Shown here in pieces: positions 30,839-40,352 of a stretch of DNA of 64,000 nt. The position numbers were made by a program, and so were the translations under genes. The first letter of the stretch is position 1. Each line of letters opens with the position of its first letter. The notes beneath the pieces are model-generated. The model was not told the origin of the DNA and did not search any database. It saw nothing but the letters and a program-made list of their open reading frames with translations. The stretch covers positions 1 through 64,000 of the forward strand of contig CAJWEI010000010.1 of assembly GCA_913031285.1 (NCBI GenBank), in the 5' to 3' direction. This DNA is from an uncultured Alphaproteobacteria bacterium (GTDB taxonomy: Bacteria; Pseudomonadota; Alphaproteobacteria; Rhodobacterales; Rhodobacteraceae).

Positions 30839-31559
30839 CTATAAATTAGCCGCTGTTTGCAGCCAGTTCATGAAAAGACGCTCAGCGATTGTATTGAAAA
30901 CGCCCATTTTAGCTTTTCACTCAGCTTCAAGCTTTGATGCGCCACACTGCCCCATAGCTAAATCTAAAACCTCAGCTTACTGAGGAGCTTTAGCGCAATT
31001 CTGCGCGGTATCTAGTTCTATTTCGAGATGAAACTGAAGCGAATATGCTCTAGGTCCCCAAGACATAGCCGGGACTGCAAAGTCGGGAGATGTCGCTAGA
31101 ACCTGAGCCCCGTCTGGCAAAACGCTTAGCCTCTACGCCATGCCACTGCGAACATTGAAATACGCTTGGAATACAGTCTAAAAATACCCTCGTTGCGCCT
31201 TTTTCAGTCAACTGCACGTCCATCACCCTAATTTCAGGTACAACTGACTTTCCAACTTCGCCACCTAAGGCCTCTGCTACCAACTGATGTCCAAATCACA
31301 AACCAAGAAAAGGTAGCTATGTACCGGAAACTGCATCCGCTGTAAACTTTTTCTCTCGATTTAAACAAGGGTATTTATCCTCTTCCCAAACATCCATAGG
31401 CCCTCCCATAACCCACAATGCGTCAAAGCCTTTAACATCTGGCAATGCCTCACCCTCGTCAAGGTTAACGACCTCACAAATATGGCCATCTTCTTAAAGA
31501 AAATTTTTAAAAATTCCCAGGTGTTCCACGCGTGCATGTTGAACTACGAGTATGTGCAT
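30839..31559 (-). pseudogene. Type 1 glutamine amidotransferase, dead
   Basis: A GuaA-like glutamine amidotransferase. It keeps an AGGAG ribosome site, an ATG and the protein start MHILVVQHARVEHLG. It also keeps VMGGPMDVWEEDKYPC, FGHQLVAEALGGEVGKS and FQCSQWHGVE. After a frameshift it reads AYSLQFHLEIE (catalytic His and Glu), and it ends NTIAERLFMNWL. In-frame stops occur at codon 22 (TAA, 31494-31496), codon 81 (TAG, 31317-31319) and codon 88 (TGA, 31296-31298). The last stands exactly where the catalytic Cys should be. The closing bases nearly touch the GntR remnant on the other strand. Confidence 0.85.
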
Positions 31560-31615
31560 TTGGCGCTCCTAAATTCACCCAAAACTTGACGAGCATTTTT
31601 GTAATTTGCAAGACC

Positions 31616-32572
31616 TCACAGAAATCCAGAAGGTGGTTTTCCAAAATATCGCGAAAACAAACTTGAAAAATGACTTGAGTTTGCAAAGCCTGTTGCCAAG
31701 GCAATTTCAGTAAGTGGTAAAGGAGAATTTATCAACAAATTTCGCGCCTTATTGAGCCTAAGACTACGGTAATACTTCATCGTGGAGCAGCCAAGCTTTT
31801 CCTTAAAAAGGCGATTTAGTTGACGTGGGGATATGTCTGCTTTCTCTGCTAATTTGATTAGGGTTACCGGATGCGCGATATAACTTTCCATTGTTCGTAC
31901 GGCGTCTAGAATCACCCGATTTGTAGACCCAACGCGTGCAGCAAGACCACTTCTCTGCGGTCCAATAGATGGGCGTATTTCTGTGTGCATAAACCAGTCA
32001 CTTACAAGGTTGGCAAACAAAGGACCGTGATGGTCGCTAACCAGTCCCAGCATCAAATCAAGCGCTGCAGTGCCCCCAGCACAAGTTAAACGGTCACGAT
32101 CAATGACATAAAGTGTGCGCTCAATCATTAGATGGGGTAAAATTTCAGTTAGAGCTTCGGCATGCTCCCAATGGACTGTCATACGGCGCCCATCCATAAG
32201 TCCAGCTTTTGCCAAAATAGCAGGACCTGCCGACACACCCCCCAAACGTGTTCCAAATCGTGATATACGAGCAAGCCAAGAAAAAACTTCTTTATTTTCA
32301 TAAGACATCGGATTGCCACCAGCTACGACGAACAGGTAATCCAATTCAATTTTGTCTTTAATAGATGTTTGCGGGGATACACTACCAGCGCCAGAGCTGG
32401 CAATCAGTTGATCGTCTAGGCCAATATTTATAACATCGTATAGTGGGCTATCACTTAGCATATTTGCAGCACGAAAAGGTTCAACGGTTGAAGCATAAGC
32501 CATTAAAGCAAAACCCTTAAGAGGCAAGACACCAACCTTCCAGCATTTTAGTTGAGAACCAATTTGTTCCAT
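31616..32572 (-). CDS. GlxA-family AraC-type transcriptional regulator
   Basis: A 318-residue regulator with a DJ-1/PfpI-like N-terminal half (about 10-190: FALMAYASTVEPFRAANML, GVSAGPAILAKAGLMDGRRMTVHWEH, TCAGGTAALDLML). An AraC helix-turn-helix pair lies at about 225-318 (ISPRQLNRLFKEKLG, ATGFANSSHFSSLFSRYFG). It is divergent from soxB across 83 bases. This layout and family resemble GbdR, the glycine-betaine and dimethylglycine regulator of Pseudomonas, so control of the sox genes by a methylated glycine is a reasonable inference. Confidence 0.88.
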   Translation of the reverse strand: MEQIGSQLKCWKVGVLPLKGFALMAYASTVEPFRAANMLSDSPLYDVINIGLDDQLIASSGAGSVSPQTSIKDKIELDYLFVVAGGNPMSYENKEVFSWLARISRFGTRLGGVSAGPAILAKAGLMDGRRMTVHWEHAEALTEILPHLMIERTLYVIDRDRLTCAGGTAALDLMLGLVSDHHGPLFANLVSDWFMHTEIRPSIGPQRSGLAARVGSTNRVILDAVRTMESYIAHPVTLIKLAEKADISPRQLNRLFKEKLGCSTMKYYRSLRLNKARNLLINSPLPLTEIALATGFANSSHFSSLFSRYFGKPPSGFL

Positions 32573-32655
32573 TTTGGAACATTAAGTGACTTTTTTAGAA
32601 AAGTATATAAAAGAGAATCCGGCCACGCTGCTACTTGCATGACGAGGGCTTGTAA

Positions 32656-33906
32656 ATGAGGTATTCTGGTTTCAGAGTTTTTCTTGAAGGACTAAGAGGA
32701 AATAGGGGATGGGTCCCTGCATGGCGCGAACCTGACCCCAAAAGTGACTATGATGTTATCATAATTGGAGCAGGCGGGCACGGTCTTGCAACAGCTTACT
32801 ATCTATCCAGAGTATACGGCGTTAACAATGTTGCAGTTCTTGAAAAAGGCTGGCTTGGATCTGGGAATATCGGTCGCAATACCACCATTATCAGATCTAA
32901 CTACATGTTGCCGGGCAACGAACCTTTTTACGAGTTTTCACTCAAACTTTGGGAAGGGCTCGAACAAGATCTCAACTATAACGCGATGATCAGTCAGCGC
33001 TCAATACTGAACTTGTTTCACTCAGATACCCAGAGAGATGCATTTGTGCGCCGCGCAAATGCCATGATGTTAGCCGGCGCAGATGCGGAACTAGCGGATG
33101 AAACCCAATTGAGAAGAGAGCTTCCATTCTTAGACTTTGACAATGCACGTTTTCCAATAAAAGGTGGACTTTATCAAAGACGTGGCGGCACAGTGCGCCA
33201 TGATGCAGTGGCTTGGGGGTATGCCCGCGGAGCAGACAGTAATGGCGTAGACATCATCCAAAACTGCGAAGTAACTGGGTTCCATATTAAAAATGGAGTG
33301 TGTAAAGGAGTCCAGACGACAAGGGGCGCCATTAGCGCAAAGAAAATTGCCGTTTGTGTTGCGGGTTCATCCGGCCGCGTCATGGCGAACGCTGGACTGC
33401 GCCTGCCGATAGAGAGCCACGTTCTGCAAGCCTTTGTATCAGAGGGCTTAAAGCCAATTCTTCGAGGTGTTATTACATTTGGAGCAGGCCATTTCTACGT
33501 CAGTCAATCCGATAAAGGCGGTCTTGTTTTTGGCGGTGACTTGGATGGTTATAATAGCTATGCGCAGCGCGGCAACCTACCCGTTATTGAGGATGTTGCT
33601 GAAGGTGGAATGGCAATTATGCCCATGATAGGACGCGCCCGATTACTTCGCAGCTGGGGAGGCATAATGGATATGTCTATGGATGGTTCACCATTCATAG
33701 ACAAAACAGATATAAAGGGTCTCTATTTTAACGGAGGTTGGTGTTACGGAGGCTTTAAGGCAACTCCAGCGAGCGGCTACTGCTATGCACATCTTCTTGC
33801 AAAAGACGAACCCCACCCCGTAGCCACCGAAATGCGCCTAGATCGATTTAAAAGAGGCCATTTAATCGATGAAAAGGGCCAGGGAAACCAGCCCAATCTA
33901 CATTGA
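32656..33906 (+). CDS. soxB: Heterotetrameric sarcosine oxidase, beta subunit
   Basis: The catalytic flavin subunit of the soxBDAG complex, which oxidatively demethylates sarcosine or a related N-methylglycine. The 416 residues have the FAD-binding start VIIIGAGGHGLATAYYLS near residue 35, then GRNTTIIRSNY. A region RRGGTVRHDAVAWGYARGA contains the His that aligns with the covalent-FMN site of known beta subunits. The C-terminal GGWCYGGFKATPASG is conserved. The actual substrate could be sarcosine or dimethylglycine. Confidence 0.9.
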   Translation: MRYSGFRVFLEGLRGNRGWVPAWREPDPKSDYDVIIIGAGGHGLATAYYLSRVYGVNNVAVLEKGWLGSGNIGRNTTIIRSNYMLPGNEPFYEFSLKLWEGLEQDLNYNAMISQRSILNLFHSDTQRDAFVRRANAMMLAGADAELADETQLRRELPFLDFDNARFPIKGGLYQRRGGTVRHDAVAWGYARGADSNGVDIIQNCEVTGFHIKNGVCKGVQTTRGAISAKKIAVCVAGSSGRVMANAGLRLPIESHVLQAFVSEGLKPILRGVITFGAGHFYVSQSDKGGLVFGGDLDGYNSYAQRGNLPVIEDVAEGGMAIMPMIGRARLLRSWGGIMDMSMDGSPFIDKTDIKGLYFNGGWCYGGFKATPASGYCYAHLLAKDEPHPVATEMRLDRFKRGHLIDEKGQGNQPNLH

Positions 33907-33976
33907 CATGACCTGTCCGACTTACATTCATGACCGTCTATTATCTAATAAATGTTTAAATAAAAAAGGTGACTGA

Positions 33977-34264
33977 ATGATCATCAATCATCCTCTTCTT
34001 GGGCCTCGGGATGCCGCAGAGTTTGTATACTTTGGCGATGAAAGTCTTATTGATCGCCCAAATCCAGATAACGACAATGCAAACAATCAGTTTTATGAAT
34101 ACGGGTATCTGCGCGATAATCCTGCAGGAGATCTACGGGAATTATGGTACCACGAGCAAGGAGATCGCTCTTGGCTTGTGGTTACACGCAACACTCTTAC
34201 CCACGAAATAACGTCAGTCGAAATGGCACGAGATGTTGCCAAAGAAAAGGGTCGTGACAGATGA
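33977..34264 (+). CDS. soxD: Sarcosine oxidase, delta subunit (zinc-ligand-poor form)
   Basis: The small structural subunit, 95 residues, with the family pattern GPRDAAEFVYFGD, YLRDNPAG and SWLVVTRNTLTHEI. Classical SoxD binds zinc through Cys residues in CPYCG near the start and a later Cys. Here the start reads HPLLG and the later site reads EQGDRSW. The protein has no Cys at all, so it cannot bind zinc that way. It overlaps soxA by four bases. Confidence 0.88.
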   Translation: MIINHPLLGPRDAAEFVYFGDESLIDRPNPDNDNANNQFYEYGYLRDNPAGDLRELWYHEQGDRSWLVVTRNTLTHEITSVEMARDVAKEKGRDR

Positions 34265-37212
34265 CTAAACAACCCTATCGCATCCAAGGTGGCCTTATCG
34301 ATCGTAGTATTACTCTCGATTTCACGTTTAATGGCACTCCCATGCAAGGTTATAAAGGTGACACATTGGCATCTGCTCTTTTGGCGAATGGGCAAAAGTT
34401 GGTTGGGCGTAGTTTTAAATACCATCGACCCAGAGGCGTATTCTCTGCTGGCCCTGAGGAACCCAATGCATTGGTTCAATTACGCTCTGGAGCGCACCAA
34501 GAACCAAACACAAGAGCCACAGTAGCTGAGCTATTCGACGGGCTTGTAGCGAAAAGTCAAAACCATCGCGGCTCATTAGAATACGATTTAATGTCAATAA
34601 CAGACCTCATAGCACCTTTTCTAAGTACTGGTTTTTATTATAAGACGTTTATGTGGCCCAAGGCTTTCTGGGAAAAAATTTATGAGCCAATTATAAGAAG
34701 CTCAGCGGGATTGGGATACCTCTCAATGGAGCCTGATCCGGATACTTATGACAAAGGATTTTTACACTGTGATCTGCTGATTATTGGAGCCGGGCCAGCT
34801 GGATTGGCAGCAACACTTGCCGCTGGACGAAGCGGTACAAGGGTAATCCTTGCCGAAGAGGATTTTGCTGTTGGAGGACGATTAAATAGCGAGAGTTTTA
34901 AGATCGATAGAATTAACGGCAGCCATTGGGCCAAACAGGCTTTAGCAGAGCTTCAGTCCATGGAGAATGTGAGGATCATGACCCGAACGACAGTGTATGG
35001 GTCCTATGATCACGGCGTTTTTGGCGCACTAGAAAGATGTACCGACCACTTAAAGACATCCAACGGGAAACCACGGCAAGTCTTGTGGAGAATTTATTCA
35101 AAGCGCTCTCTGCTGACGGCAGGAGCCACCGAACGCCCAATAGTATTTGGAAATAATGACCGCCCAGGGATCATGTTGGCAGGAGCAGTTCGCACTTATG
35201 CAAATCGTTTTGGCGTCACTCCCGGCAAACAAGTCTCGGTATTCACCAATAATGATGATGGTTGGCGCACAGCTTCAGACTTAGTAGAAAAGGGCGTCAA
35301 CGTCACGGCAGTAATAGATACCCGCATTGGTGCAGACCCTCGAGCAATTACTGGTGCAGAAATTATTATGGGCCAGCAGATAATCGATACGGCAGGCCGT
35401 AAAGGGCTCCGCTCAATTACACTCAACTCTGGCAAGGTTGTTCAAACTGATTGCTTGGCTGTGTCGGGAGGATGGAACCCAAATGTACACCTGACCTGCC
35501 ATCAACGGGGTAAGCCAGAGTGGAACTCTGACATACTTGCATTTGTTCCGGGTGGGACATTACCCACAGGCATGATGATAGCAGGGGCGGCAAACGGTAC
35601 ACTGGGCCTCTCTTCAGGCATGGCTGATTCTGTTCAGGCAGTTCAAAAAATTGTTCGAGACCTAGGTGGGAGGCCTGCGACTTACGATATACCGTCATCA
35701 GAAGACGAACTCCAAAATGGAGCCGCAATCTGGCATGTAAAGGATAGTAAAAAGCGTGCGTGGGTTGACCTACAAAACGATGTGACGGTGAAAGACATTA
35801 AACTATCCTATCAAGAAGGGTTTCGTTCAGTGGAACATCTCAAGCGGTATACAACTCTTGGCATGGCCACAGATCAGGGAAAGACATCAAATATTGCCGG
35901 CCTTGCGATTATGGCGGAATGCTCCGGTAAAACCATCCCAGAAACGGGTACGACAATCTTCCGTCCTCCTTACACACCCATCCCGATCGGTGCACTTGCT
36001 GGACGCTCACGGGGGAAAAATTTTCGTCCCTATAGACTAACCCCAAGCCACAAGTGGGCAACTCAAAACGGAGCCACGTTTGTCGAAACAGGAAACTGGC
36101 TAAGAGCGCAATGGTTTGTCCGTCCTGGTGAAAAAGGCTGGCGTGACAGCGTGGACAGAGAAGTTGAGATGACGCGTAGGTCCGTTGGTATTTGCGATGT
36201 CACCACGCTTGGCAAAATTGATATTCAGGGTAAAGACGCGGCCGAGTTCCTGAACCATGTGTATACCAATGCCTTCCTAAAGCTTCCTGTCGGCAAAATT
36301 CGCTATGGTTTGATGCTGCGCGAAGATGGTATTGCATATGACGATGGAACCACGGCGCGTATGAGTGAGCACCACTTTGTCATGACGACCACAACCGCCA
36401 ATGCAGTTTTGGTTTTCCGCCGGCTAGAATTTGCGCGCCAATGCCTCTGGCCAGGTCTTGATGTACACATGATATCCACAACAGATGCCTGGGCACAGTT
36501 TGCAGTAGCGGGTCCGAATTCGCGCAAGCTACTCTCAAAAATTGTGGATGCATCATTTGACATGTCAAATGAAGGCTTCCCGTTCATGACATGCGGTGAG
36601 TTAACTATCTGTGGCGGAACCCCTGCTCGACTGTTCAGAATTTCTTTTTCGGGAGAGTTAGCCTACGAAATTGCAGTCCCGACAAAATACGGCAATTCCT
36701 TGATGGGCGCTCTAATGAAAGCGGGCCAAGAGCTTGATGCGGTTCCTTATGGTACCGAAGCGCTAGGTGTCATGCGCATTGAAAAAGGACATGCGGCAGG
36801 CAACGAACTGAATGGACAAACTACCGCACTCAACCTTGGCCTCGGTGGATTTGTAAGTGACAAAAAGGACTGCATTGGCAAAACTCTTTCACAACGGCCT
36901 GAGTTAAATCGAGATGATGCAATACGTCTTGTCGGTTTCAAACCATTGAAAAAAAAAGAAACCTTACTAGCAGGATCACATTTCATCACTAAAGGTAAAG
37001 AGGCTAACATGGATAACGATCAAGGATGGATGTCCTCAGTTGCCTATTCTCCAACACTTGGCCATTACATTGGTCTTGGTTTTATCAAGAAAGGCCATCA
37101 ACGCATGGGCGAGACTATTCGCGTGGTCAATCCAGCACGTGGGGTGGAGGTAGAAGCTGAGATTGTTTCACCTCATTTTTACGATCCAGAGGGGGGGCTT
37201 CAACGTGGGTGA
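34261..37212 (+). CDS. soxA: Sarcosine oxidase, alpha subunit
   Basis: The 983-residue large subunit. A ferredoxin-like N-terminal region comes first (GYKGDTLASALLANG, SFKYHRPRG). The NAD-binding region is LLIIGAGPAGLAATLAAGRSG near residue 170. A C-terminal folate-binding aminomethyltransferase (GcvT-like) half starts around 600, with RSVGICDVTTLGKIDIQG and YGTEALGVMRIEKGH. In characterised complexes this half passes the released one-carbon unit to tetrahydrofolate. Order, overlaps and lengths match soxBDAG operons. Confidence 0.92.
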   Translation: MTKQPYRIQGGLIDRSITLDFTFNGTPMQGYKGDTLASALLANGQKLVGRSFKYHRPRGVFSAGPEEPNALVQLRSGAHQEPNTRATVAELFDGLVAKSQNHRGSLEYDLMSITDLIAPFLSTGFYYKTFMWPKAFWEKIYEPIIRSSAGLGYLSMEPDPDTYDKGFLHCDLLIIGAGPAGLAATLAAGRSGTRVILAEEDFAVGGRLNSESFKIDRINGSHWAKQALAELQSMENVRIMTRTTVYGSYDHGVFGALERCTDHLKTSNGKPRQVLWRIYSKRSLLTAGATERPIVFGNNDRPGIMLAGAVRTYANRFGVTPGKQVSVFTNNDDGWRTASDLVEKGVNVTAVIDTRIGADPRAITGAEIIMGQQIIDTAGRKGLRSITLNSGKVVQTDCLAVSGGWNPNVHLTCHQRGKPEWNSDILAFVPGGTLPTGMMIAGAANGTLGLSSGMADSVQAVQKIVRDLGGRPATYDIPSSEDELQNGAAIWHVKDSKKRAWVDLQNDVTVKDIKLSYQEGFRSVEHLKRYTTLGMATDQGKTSNIAGLAIMAECSGKTIPETGTTIFRPPYTPIPIGALAGRSRGKNFRPYRLTPSHKWATQNGATFVETGNWLRAQWFVRPGEKGWRDSVDREVEMTRRSVGICDVTTLGKIDIQGKDAAEFLNHVYTNAFLKLPVGKIRYGLMLREDGIAYDDGTTARMSEHHFVMTTTTANAVLVFRRLEFARQCLWPGLDVHMISTTDAWAQFAVAGPNSRKLLSKIVDASFDMSNEGFPFMTCGELTICGGTPARLFRISFSGELAYEIAVPTKYGNSLMGALMKAGQELDAVPYGTEALGVMRIEKGHAAGNELNGQTTALNLGLGGFVSDKKDCIGKTLSQRPELNRDDAIRLVGFKPLKKKETLLAGSHFITKGKEANMDNDQGWMSSVAYSPTLGHYIGLGFIKKGHQRMGETIRVVNPARGVEVEAEIVSPHFYDPEGGLQRG

Positions 37213-37780
37213 ATTTACTCTGAAAGCCGAACCTTTTCTCGGAGGATATGAAAACAGCTTTAGCTTTCTCTCAATCAAAGAGTTACATGAGCAAGCGATT
37301 GTCTCTCTTGCAATCCCAAACGGTGGCAAAACCAGAGCCAAAAAAACGCTCAAAATGCTCTTTGGTGTGGACTGTCCAAGGGTTGGCAACTCGGCTTTAT
37401 CAAAAGACGGCGGCGCACGCCTGATCCGCCTAGGGCCAGATCAGCTGTTTTGCCTTTTAAGTGATAAGCGAGACACGTTTTCTGCCTACCGAGAAATTAC
37501 CCAAAAACTTGGTCAGGATATCTATACAACAGATCAAAGCGATGTTTGGGTTTGCCTTGAATTTTCAGGCGCTCAAACACTCAAGGCATTAGAGCGTATT
37601 TGTCCTATTAATTTGCATCCGGACCATTTCATCGTTGGAAACATAGCACAAACTATGATGGAACACTTAGGCACCATCATTCTGCGCTCGGACGAAGACA
37701 CTTATATCCTATTATCCGCCAGTTCCTCCGCAAAATCATTTTTGCATGCGATGGAAACGTCCATACAAAATACCCAGTAA
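37205..37780 (+). CDS. soxG: Sarcosine oxidase, gamma subunit
   Basis: The fourth subunit, GcvT-like and needed for assembly. I start it at GTG 37205, giving 191 residues and an eight-base overlap with soxA. A purine-rich GAGGGGGGG run precedes it. The in-frame ATG further up would lie deep inside soxA. SoxG proteins are poorly conserved; RLGPDQLFCLL, DQSDVWVCLEFSGA and ERICPINLHPDHF are recognisable. It closes the operon; a dead regulator follows. Confidence 0.82.
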   Translation: MGEFTLKAEPFLGGYENSFSFLSIKELHEQAIVSLAIPNGGKTRAKKTLKMLFGVDCPRVGNSALSKDGGARLIRLGPDQLFCLLSDKRDTFSAYREITQKLGQDIYTTDQSDVWVCLEFSGAQTLKALERICPINLHPDHFIVGNIAQTMMEHLGTIILRSDEDTYILLSASSSAKSFLHAMETSIQNTQ

Positions 37781-37823
37781 CAAATTATAATGTAATTTTA
37801 GAAAGATCAAAATAAGTCGAACC

Positions 37824-38829
37824 TTGGGAGACAGAGATGTATCTAACAACGATAAACGCCTTAGAAGATATAAGCATAGAAAATTCGAGCGGACTGCAGA
37901 GCATTACGCAAGAACTTTCTTTTTATCACAAAACGAGAAAACACGGTATGCTTCCGAAGTCTGTATCGATGTTTTGCGTGCAGCTAATATTATAATTGGT
38001 AAAGTACGTTACACTTGGTGCAACCACATTGCAAATTACCACGACTTTAACGTGAACCAGGGCAACACCAATCACACGCTAATTCTTGCCAGTGATATTT
38101 TCGAACCTTGGCTGGCTTCTAAGGATCAACTTTCTCAGTTCAGATCACACATGAGGACAGCAGCACGGCTTTGCGTTATTGGTTCGGCTATCTTCATTCG
38201 GCATTGTGCAGGTATTTTGAAAACGTAAAAAACGTCTTTGCACCCGCAATTCCATGCAGCCTTAAAAGAGTGCGGCTATCTGTGCGATTTTCATAATGAC
38301 AAATTTTGCCACTAAGCCTCCTTAAGTAGTGCCATTAGTCCAAATGCAGCGATCGAAATGATGATACAATTGGTTGCTGCCCGAAACGGTGCTTTTATTG
38401 CCACAGCCCTGCGAGCCCAGTTGGGCTTGACCTCTGATCAGTCTATTTCAAGTTCACGAGAACGTTGGTATTATAAAAAACTGGCCGAAGGTAATTGGGT
38501 TATAAGCGAAGCACTTGATATCATACAGAATCATTTAGAGAACACACTGACTGTTGGCCAAATAGCAGAGGTAATGGCCGTTTCTTTTAAGCAACTGGAA
38601 CGAAGTTTTAGTGAAACAATTCAAAGGTCCCACTACAGGTTTATCGATCTTTACGTCTTGAGCAAGCTGAAAAACTTCTTATGCAAACACAACTTCCAAT
38701 ATCAGAAATTCCTATCGCGTGCGGGTTTTCAAATGTCATGCTGTTAATAAAATGGTACCGTCAAAAAAACTGGGTATTCAGCCATTATTGGCACCAAGAA
38801 AGGCCTATAAAGGTAAATTTGCCGCATAA
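37824..38829 (+). pseudogene. GlxA-family AraC-type regulator, frameshifted
   Basis: The remains of a third GlxA-type regulator. The N-terminal part shows DVLRAANIIIGKVRYTW and RTAARLCVIGSAIF. A stop-rich middle follows, then SPNAAIEMMIQLVAARNG. The AraC part starts at ALDIIQNHLENTLTVGQIA and MAVSFKQLERSFSE. A frameshift near 38650 is needed to continue with RLEQAEKLLMQTQLPISEI and IACGFSNVMLLIKWYRQK. A further shift reaches the end at TAA 38827-38829. The DNA-binding half is almost intact in sequence, so loss is fairly recent. Its 5' limit is uncertain. Confidence 0.78.
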
Positions 38830-40352
38830 AAAAAACCCTTGAGCTTCTTTGGATGACAATCTGCTTGGTGAGAAAGAAGCAAGATATGAAGCGGTCATCA
38901 TTTGCCTCGTATTTTGTACTTTGATCATAATCGATGCATCTATTTATATCAATTTAATTGAGAATTTTGCACGTATGACAGCTAGTTTTCACTTAATAAA
39001 CTCTGAGATATCCGCAAAAGATCCAATTCTATTTGAAGAAATTTAAGAAATTTGACCAAAATCAGACCAAACCTATATAAATTTGTACGCCTTATTCTGA
39101 CAACTTAAATCAAAATATAGTAAAATAAATTTACATTATGATTTTGAGCAATAAATCACCACGAATTAGAGTCTCTACATAATTCAAAAATCGACACTCA
39201 ACTTTAACGCAAAAAAATTGAGTAAAAGTGACTTCTAAACCTTACAAATTACCGATAAACAGGAACAACTTGGCTAGTATTTTTCAGATGTAATAACCAT
39301 AAATTTTGACGATCATTTTGATAAATCTAATGTTTCCAATGGTTCGATAAAAGTTCCAGCCCCGCCTCAGCTAAATTGATCTCACAAAAGCTCTTATGCA
39401 CTCCAAAGGCCGCCAACTGGCGCGCCACCGTTAGAAGCATGTTGGCATCGCGATCAACAAAATTATCCCCAGCGCACATGATTTTACGGTGGGCCAATAA
39501 AGAGTATTTATTCCAACCTTCCATCAGAAAAAGCATGTCTTGCGCTGCCTTAAAGGCCGCTACTAGGTCAATTAGAATATACGATATATAAGTTGTACAA
39601 CCTTCATCTATCGAACCAGGAGAAAGAGAACCATGCTGAATGCTTCCTTCAAAGAGGATAGCTCCCGCAAGTTTTCATGCATATCTTCAAAAGATCACCC
39701 ATTGGATTAAAAGTGTGATGTTTTTATACGCTGATAGCACAAGATCAAAACATTCGCCTATGTCTACAAATTTATCCCAAGTACTCCAAAGGTTATGTTT
39801 TCATCGATTTCTTAAACCATACCGCCCGAACCTGTTCCCAAATGTTGATCCAGACCAAACAATGATGTCACCAAATTTCGATCAATTACACGCAAATGGT
39901 ATCAGCACATCCCCATCTTAAAGAGGCGTATGGTCCCCGAGGAAGCCAGGATCATCGATCCTCTAACCAAACAGGCAAGGTGAATCTGTCAAAAAACCAA
40001 TCATTAGTGTGATACCAGTCTACCAAAAAGCTACACTATGGCAACGATCACATTTTGCTGCTTTGGCTCTTATCAGAATTATCCTCACCAGCTTTCCCGC
40101 CAATAAAGGCTCATCTAAAGCCTCTAATTCTTTGTCAACTAACTCGACATAACGGCAACATCACAAGAATTTTTTACCAACTATATGAGGCATTTAGAAG
40201 ACGGCGGTAGTCACTTTATCTGTTGCGACCCAATACACCAATGTCCCCAAACAACCCCCGCCCGAGCAGCCATCATTAAAGCCGTGTTATATATGCAATT
40301 CCCACTTCTAACCCCACTCATTTAAAGAGCAGCGGAAATGCTGGGTCAGTAC
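38830..40352. other. Coding-like debris, family not identified
   Basis: No intact gene. The minus strand holds several stop-free stretches with protein-like composition. One of about 115 codons ends at 39327 (AGAILFEGSIQHG, FKAAQDMLFLMEGWNKYSL, TVARQLAAFGVHKS). Another near 40020-39955 reads DWYHTNDWFFDRFTLPVWLE, and one near 40145-40025 reads VELVDKELEALDEPLLAG. They lie in different frames, as expected for one or two decayed genes read leftward. I could not assign a family. The stretch 38830-39320 looks non-coding. Confidence 0.45.

Noticed and set aside
31050-31283. A 77-codon minus-strand open frame as a real small gene
   Set aside because: It is the middle of the amidotransferase pseudogene, between the TGA at the Cys codon and the frameshift.
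31296-31298. Selenocysteine at the amidotransferase catalytic position (UGA for Cys)
   Set aside because: A TAA and a TAG also interrupt the same frame and there is a frameshift, so simple decay explains it.
38849-39046. A 65-codon plus-strand frame with a hydrophobic stretch
   Set aside because: It follows the dead regulator in AT-rich sequence, lacks a ribosome site, and matches no small membrane protein I know.
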